From Deltaproteobacteria bacterium (GTDB lineage Bacteria; Desulfobacterota; Deferrisomatia; Deferrisomatales; JACRMM01), in the NCBI GenBank assembly GCA_016214985.1, contig JACRMM010000045.1:1-46930 (forward strand): a stretch of DNA of 46,930 nt, in the 5' to 3' direction. Shown here in pieces: positions 44,350 to 46,930 of this stretch (within the stretch, counting starts at the first letter, position 1; each line of letters begins with the position of its first letter). Below the pieces are notes generated by a model that saw nothing but the letters and a program-made list of their open reading frames with translations, did not search any database and was not told the origin of the DNA. The position numbers and the translations under genes are program-made.

Positions 44350-44715
44350 CCCTTCCTCCTCCGCAAGAGTTGAAGAAACGGGGAGACGTCAACGCCCTCA
44401 CGAGGAGGGCGCGGTCAGATCGTGGAGTTGGTTATCGCGTCGTCAGGGGTAGGACGTGTCCAGGCGCAGGACGTCGGGCACGAGACGCTGGGCATCGCCT
44501 TCGCGGAAGAACCGCTTCAGCGTGGCTGCGTTTGGCTGCCCAAAGGCACCGGACACGTTCCGGGGGAGCGTATTCATGCGCATCGCTTCATCCACCATTT
44601 GAGGGTTTCGTTGGCGAGAGCAGCGGATTATGGGATGATGTGTACGCCTTGACCCGACCCCTGTCAAGAGCTAAGTACATAAAAAAACGTACGCGATGGA
44701 AAGGACGGTTCCGAG
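44350..44715. other. Divergent control region of the element (366 bases)
   Basis: Lies between the leftward small ORFs/recombinases and the rightward repressor gene. It contains the repressor promoter and operator-like repeat at 44648-44677. Open frames exist on both strands in 44420-44670, but none has a ribosome site or a recognisable product. Confidence 0.6.
44648..44677 (+). promoter_or_regulatory. Repressor promoter overlapped by an inverted repeat
   Basis: TTGACC (44649-44654), a 17-base spacer and TAAGTA (44672-44677) form a sigma70-like promoter 40 bases before the repressor ATG. CTTGAC-N9-GTCAAG (44648-44668) overlaps the -35 and spacer, as expected for an autoregulatory operator. 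Confidence 0.5.
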
Positions 44716-45561
44716 ATGCCGCACGATATGGACACGGAGAAGCCGCGGGAGAAGAGTGCCTCGGGGGAAGGGGAGGCTCAGGCGGAGAGCGCCGATGCTG
44801 CGTTTCGCAAGGAGTTGGGGGCGAAATTCCGGGAGGCGCGTGAGAACCTGAAGATGAGCCAGGCCGAAGCCGCCAAGGCGGTGGGTGTGGCTCTTCGAAC
44901 GTGGCAGGCCTACGAGGGGGGGACCCGGCTCCCCGGGGCCGAGGTGTTCGCGGCCCTCGCGAAGCACAATGTGAACGTCACGTGGTTCTTCGCCGACGAT
45001 GCCCCGTTCTTCCGAGACTATCTGGCGGATCTCGCTCAACGAGCCAACGAAGTGTCAACGCTGGCACGGCGAAAGCTCGCCGTCACGAGTGCGGCGGCAA
45101 AAGAAGCCTCCGGAATGCACAGCGTGGCGAAGCTGGAGCTTGCCGACCGGTTCTTCGTGCCCCCCATCCGGGAGTGGCGCGACCGAGAGGGCAACAAGAT
45201 CGACCGGCTTGCGCAGCAGCACTCCATAGCCTTCAGCCCAGACTATATCCAAAAGGCAATGGGGGATCCGATCGAGGACATCCAGTTCTTCCTCGTCGAC
45301 GGAGACGCCATGGCTCCCACGATCCTGGCAGGGGATTTCGTGACGTTCCATCCAGGAATGTGGAGCCGAGAGGTCGACGGGCTCCACGTCATCAAGCAGG
45401 ATGGCGCCGGTCGAGTCCGCCGGCTCCAATTCCTTCCCGGTGACCGAGTGCTCGTGGCGAGCGACAACACCAGTTACCAGTCGTTCGAGTACGATCTCTC
45501 CCTTGAGCAGAAAAGCCTGGAGATTCTCGGGAGGGTCGCTTGGGTGGCGAGAAAGTTGTGA
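44716..45561 (+). CDS. XRE/S24-like repressor without the S24 catalytic dyad
   Basis: A 281-residue phage-type repressor: an acidic N-terminal leader, a Cro/CI helix-turn-helix near 30-90 (FREARENLKMSQAEAAKAVGV, TWQAYEGGTRLPGAE), a linker, and a C-terminal S24/LexA-like domain (IEDIQFFLVDGDAMAPTILAGDFVTF). In cleavable members the motif is GDSM-PT; here Ala198 replaces the nucleophilic Ser, and the general-base Lys of VKRL is Arg235 (VRRLQ). The fold for dimerisation should remain, but self-cleavage should not occur. Divergent to the small ORFs and recombinases, it probably controls them. Switching would need an antirepressor or ligand rather than RecA-stimulated cleavage. Confidence 0.88.
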   Translation: MPHDMDTEKPREKSASGEGEAQAESADAAFRKELGAKFREARENLKMSQAEAAKAVGVALRTWQAYEGGTRLPGAEVFAALAKHNVNVTWFFADDAPFFRDYLADLAQRANEVSTLARRKLAVTSAAAKEASGMHSVAKLELADRFFVPPIREWRDREGNKIDRLAQQHSIAFSPDYIQKAMGDPIEDIQFFLVDGDAMAPTILAGDFVTFHPGMWSREVDGLHVIKQDGAGRVRRLQFLPGDRVLVASDNTSYQSFEYDLSLEQKSLEILGRVAWVARKL

Positions 45562-45731
45562 AACGTTGAGAGAGTTGGAACAACATCAACGTAATCTTAC
45601 CCCTCTCTTATATCAACTACTCTATTTACTGTTGTGCATAAATATGTCTGGCCGTTCTGTTGTCCCTCTCCTTTTTGCAATTTGTCGAACACAAAGCGAT
45701 AATATTGGCATCTCCGCCCAAGAGGTCTCAG
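45562..45731. other. AT-rich intergenic region before the CoiA-like gene
   Basis: Sharp drop in GC compared with everything upstream. Contains several AT-rich hexamers usable as promoter parts, but no single pair I would call. The frame of the next gene stays open to a TTG at 45660. Confidence 0.5.
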
Positions 45732-46697
45732 ATGCCAGAAATCGCAAGAACATCAGGACAACTGAAGATACCCTACGGCGTCAGGGATGGTCGGATCATC
45801 CATATAAAGCAAGCCCAACGCGGCCGAGCGTGTGGCTGCACTTGTATTAACTGCAATCGACCGTTAGTTGCCAGGAAGGGTGAGTTTCGCACATACTTCG
45901 CGCACGACTTTGACGCATCCAATTGCTCACCAGAAAGTATACTCCATAAACTCGCAAAACAATTTATTTTGGATCGTATCGACAAGTGTCTTCGTGATGA
46001 CCATGCCTATCCGATAACGTGGCAATGCAGTCTTTGCCACGAAACACATAGCGGCAATCTGCTAAGAAAGGCGAGGCAGATAAAGACAGAGGTCAGAGTT
46101 AACGCTTCAAGCAACATTGTGCCTGATATCAGCTTATGGTCCGATGATGATGAACTCGTTGTAATTATAGAAGTCGTTGTAACCCATGCGCCAGGCCGAG
46201 AAGTCGTCTCCTTCTCCACTGCTAATAATATCCCTATTTTGAAAGTACTGATCAAGTCTTTCGATGATATAGACCGCATTGCAACCACAGCTCCGATGCA
46301 AGTCGAGTCGACGTTCTGTACAAAACCGCAATGCAAGCAATGCGGGGGTGTCTTTCGACGAAACCGGTCTCTCTTTGTTGGCCCATCTTTATGTAGGAAA
46401 TGCAACTCTATAGTAATGATCACCATGATTCGGAGCGACAATCCCGGTGCCATATACGGCCCAACGCAATTTACCGATTATGAACTGAACTTAGCTAGAT
46501 CCAACGGTGTTGTTATAGTAGATTATATTTCTGAGACCAATGGAAAACTGTATCGTGCATGTGAGTGCACAAACTGCAAATCACAGATTCGCCTCGGGCA
46601 CTATTGCAACTACTTACATATCCTGGACGGAGAACCCATTGACTTCTGGGAGTGTTGTCGAAATTGTGGTGAGCGAATAGGCATGGAGGGCTGCTAA
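45732..46697 (+). CDS. CoiA-like nuclease-family protein, AT-rich
   Basis: A 321-residue protein resembling the competence CoiA-like/restriction-endonuclease-like family: an N-terminal zinc motif region (CGCTCINCNRPLVARKG, then FAHD and NCSPESILHKLAKQFI), and a nuclease-like core VPDISLW...LVVIIEVVVTH (D132, E147) in place of PD-(D/E)xK. The Lys of the motif is not obvious. Three more Cys pairs follow (CKQCGG, CRKCN, CECTNC, CRNCG), so it is a multi-zinc-knuckle protein. ATG 45732 has AAGAGG six bases ahead. Base composition is far below the surrounding genes, marking recent transfer. A role in DNA uptake or defence is possible, not shown. Confidence 0.7.
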   Translation: MPEIARTSGQLKIPYGVRDGRIIHIKQAQRGRACGCTCINCNRPLVARKGEFRTYFAHDFDASNCSPESILHKLAKQFILDRIDKCLRDDHAYPITWQCSLCHETHSGNLLRKARQIKTEVRVNASSNIVPDISLWSDDDELVVIIEVVVTHAPGREVVSFSTANNIPILKVLIKSFDDIDRIATTAPMQVESTFCTKPQCKQCGGVFRRNRSLFVGPSLCRKCNSIVMITMIRSDNPGAIYGPTQFTDYELNLARSNGVVIVDYISETNGKLYRACECTNCKSQIRLGHYCNYLHILDGEPIDFWECCRNCGERIGMEGC

Positions 46698-46930
46698 CTA
46701 TCCTAATGTGCTAGGGAAACAACGAAACCTAACCAGTATTGCAATACCATTCCGCAACTGCTATCATGCCGCTCATGTTTATAGGCTACGTTCAAGTAAG
46801 CCGCTGCGCGGCAGGGTAGATCAACTTCGCCGGCGTCCCGCCTTTCCGGTCCGTCCTCGTCAGAGTCATTGATCCGATCGCACACCATCGGTCATACCTC
46901 TCCTCCTCATTCCCACACGCCGGCCCCGCC
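46698..46930. other. Right end of window: AT-rich then GC-rich noncoding DNA
   Basis: The first 60 bases continue the AT-rich island and include the fourth direct repeat; GC rises again from about 46800. Short frames on both strands have no convincing support. The end of the element is not recognisable. Confidence 0.5.
46738..46757 (+). repeat. Direct repeat copy 4 (ATTGCAATACCATTCCGCAA)
   Basis: Same GCAATACCATT core and orientation as the three copies at 42554-42734, about 4.0 kb away on the far side of the recombinase paralogue, repressor and CoiA-like gene. It contains the 12-bp palindrome GTATTGCAATAC. Confidence 0.55.

Noticed and set aside
44422..44667. Open frames on both strands in the divergent control region (about 75 codons each).
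   Set aside because: No ribosome sites or family resemblance; they lie over the expected promoters.
46774..46818. Plus-strand MFIGYVQVSR, like the first residues of a resolvase.
   Set aside because: The frame stops after 14 codons and nothing resolvase-like follows in any frame; too short to call a remnant.
46703..46888. A 61-codon minus-strand frame at the right end.
   Set aside because: No ribosome site at the chosen start, no recognisable sequence, and it crosses the composition boundary and the fourth repeat.

Overview
The window is GC-rich, nearly fully coding bacterial chromosome with a mobile-element end at its right side. The gene content suggests a Desulfobacterota-like (former Deltaproteobacteria) anaerobe: a tungsten aldehyde:ferredoxin oxidoreductase, folate and cobalamin C1 enzymes (MTHFR with a cysteine-rich C-terminus and an AcsE-like methyltransferase), a quinol NO reductase, a YeeE/TusA sulfur pair, DUF1844 and PATAN proteins. 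The assignment is an inference from gene content; there is no rRNA or marker phylogeny here.

Layout. 1-1750 (minus): PEP mutase/isocitrate lyase-family enzyme, 4Fe-4S ferredoxin and aldehyde:ferredoxin oxidoreductase (cut by the window edge), each overlapping the next by 4 bases. 2073-5651: Smc. 5661-9235 (minus): YeeE-type sulfur transporter, TusA-like protein and a hybrid PAS histidine kinase. 9392-13664 (minus): a membrane SPFH protein followed by a 1112-residue protease with two AAA+ modules and a Lon-type Ser/Lys domain. 13803-17765: SfsA, a tiny membrane protein, TrmJ-type methyltransferase, MTHFR and another small membrane protein. 17893-18564: exported cyclophilin. 18638-27237 (minus): TetR regulator, qNOR, HlyD adaptor, double ABC ATPase (frameshifted) and two ABC-2 permeases, preceded by a palindromic operator and an FNR-family site. 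27374-28555 (minus): aminotransferase interrupted by an amber codon. 28722-33353 (plus): a packed cluster of DUF1844, TPR/zinc-ribbon membrane protein, PATAN protein, two-helix sensor-like protein and methyltetrahydrofolate methyltransferase. 33475-38437 (plus): Pgi, Ppx/GppA, CtpA protease, divergent polysaccharide deacetylase. 38443-38982 (minus): AMMECR1 protein. 39141-40406: SerS, then tRNA-Ser(UGA).

From the 3' end of tRNA-Ser onward the DNA changes character. A large serine recombinase reads toward the tRNA and its frame runs on through the antisense of the tRNA. Behind it lie an array of short direct repeats, a paralogous recombinase that has lost its catalytic serine, three tiny ORFs, a divergent XRE/S24-type repressor lacking the S24 catalytic residues, and an AT-rich CoiA-like gene. 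This looks like the left end of an integrative element in tRNA-Ser; the right end is not in the window.

The strongest candidates for undescribed biology are the SPFH plus tandem-AAA/Lon protease pair, the active/inactive recombinase pair with its repeats and non-cleavable repressor, and the PATAN/TPR membrane cluster.
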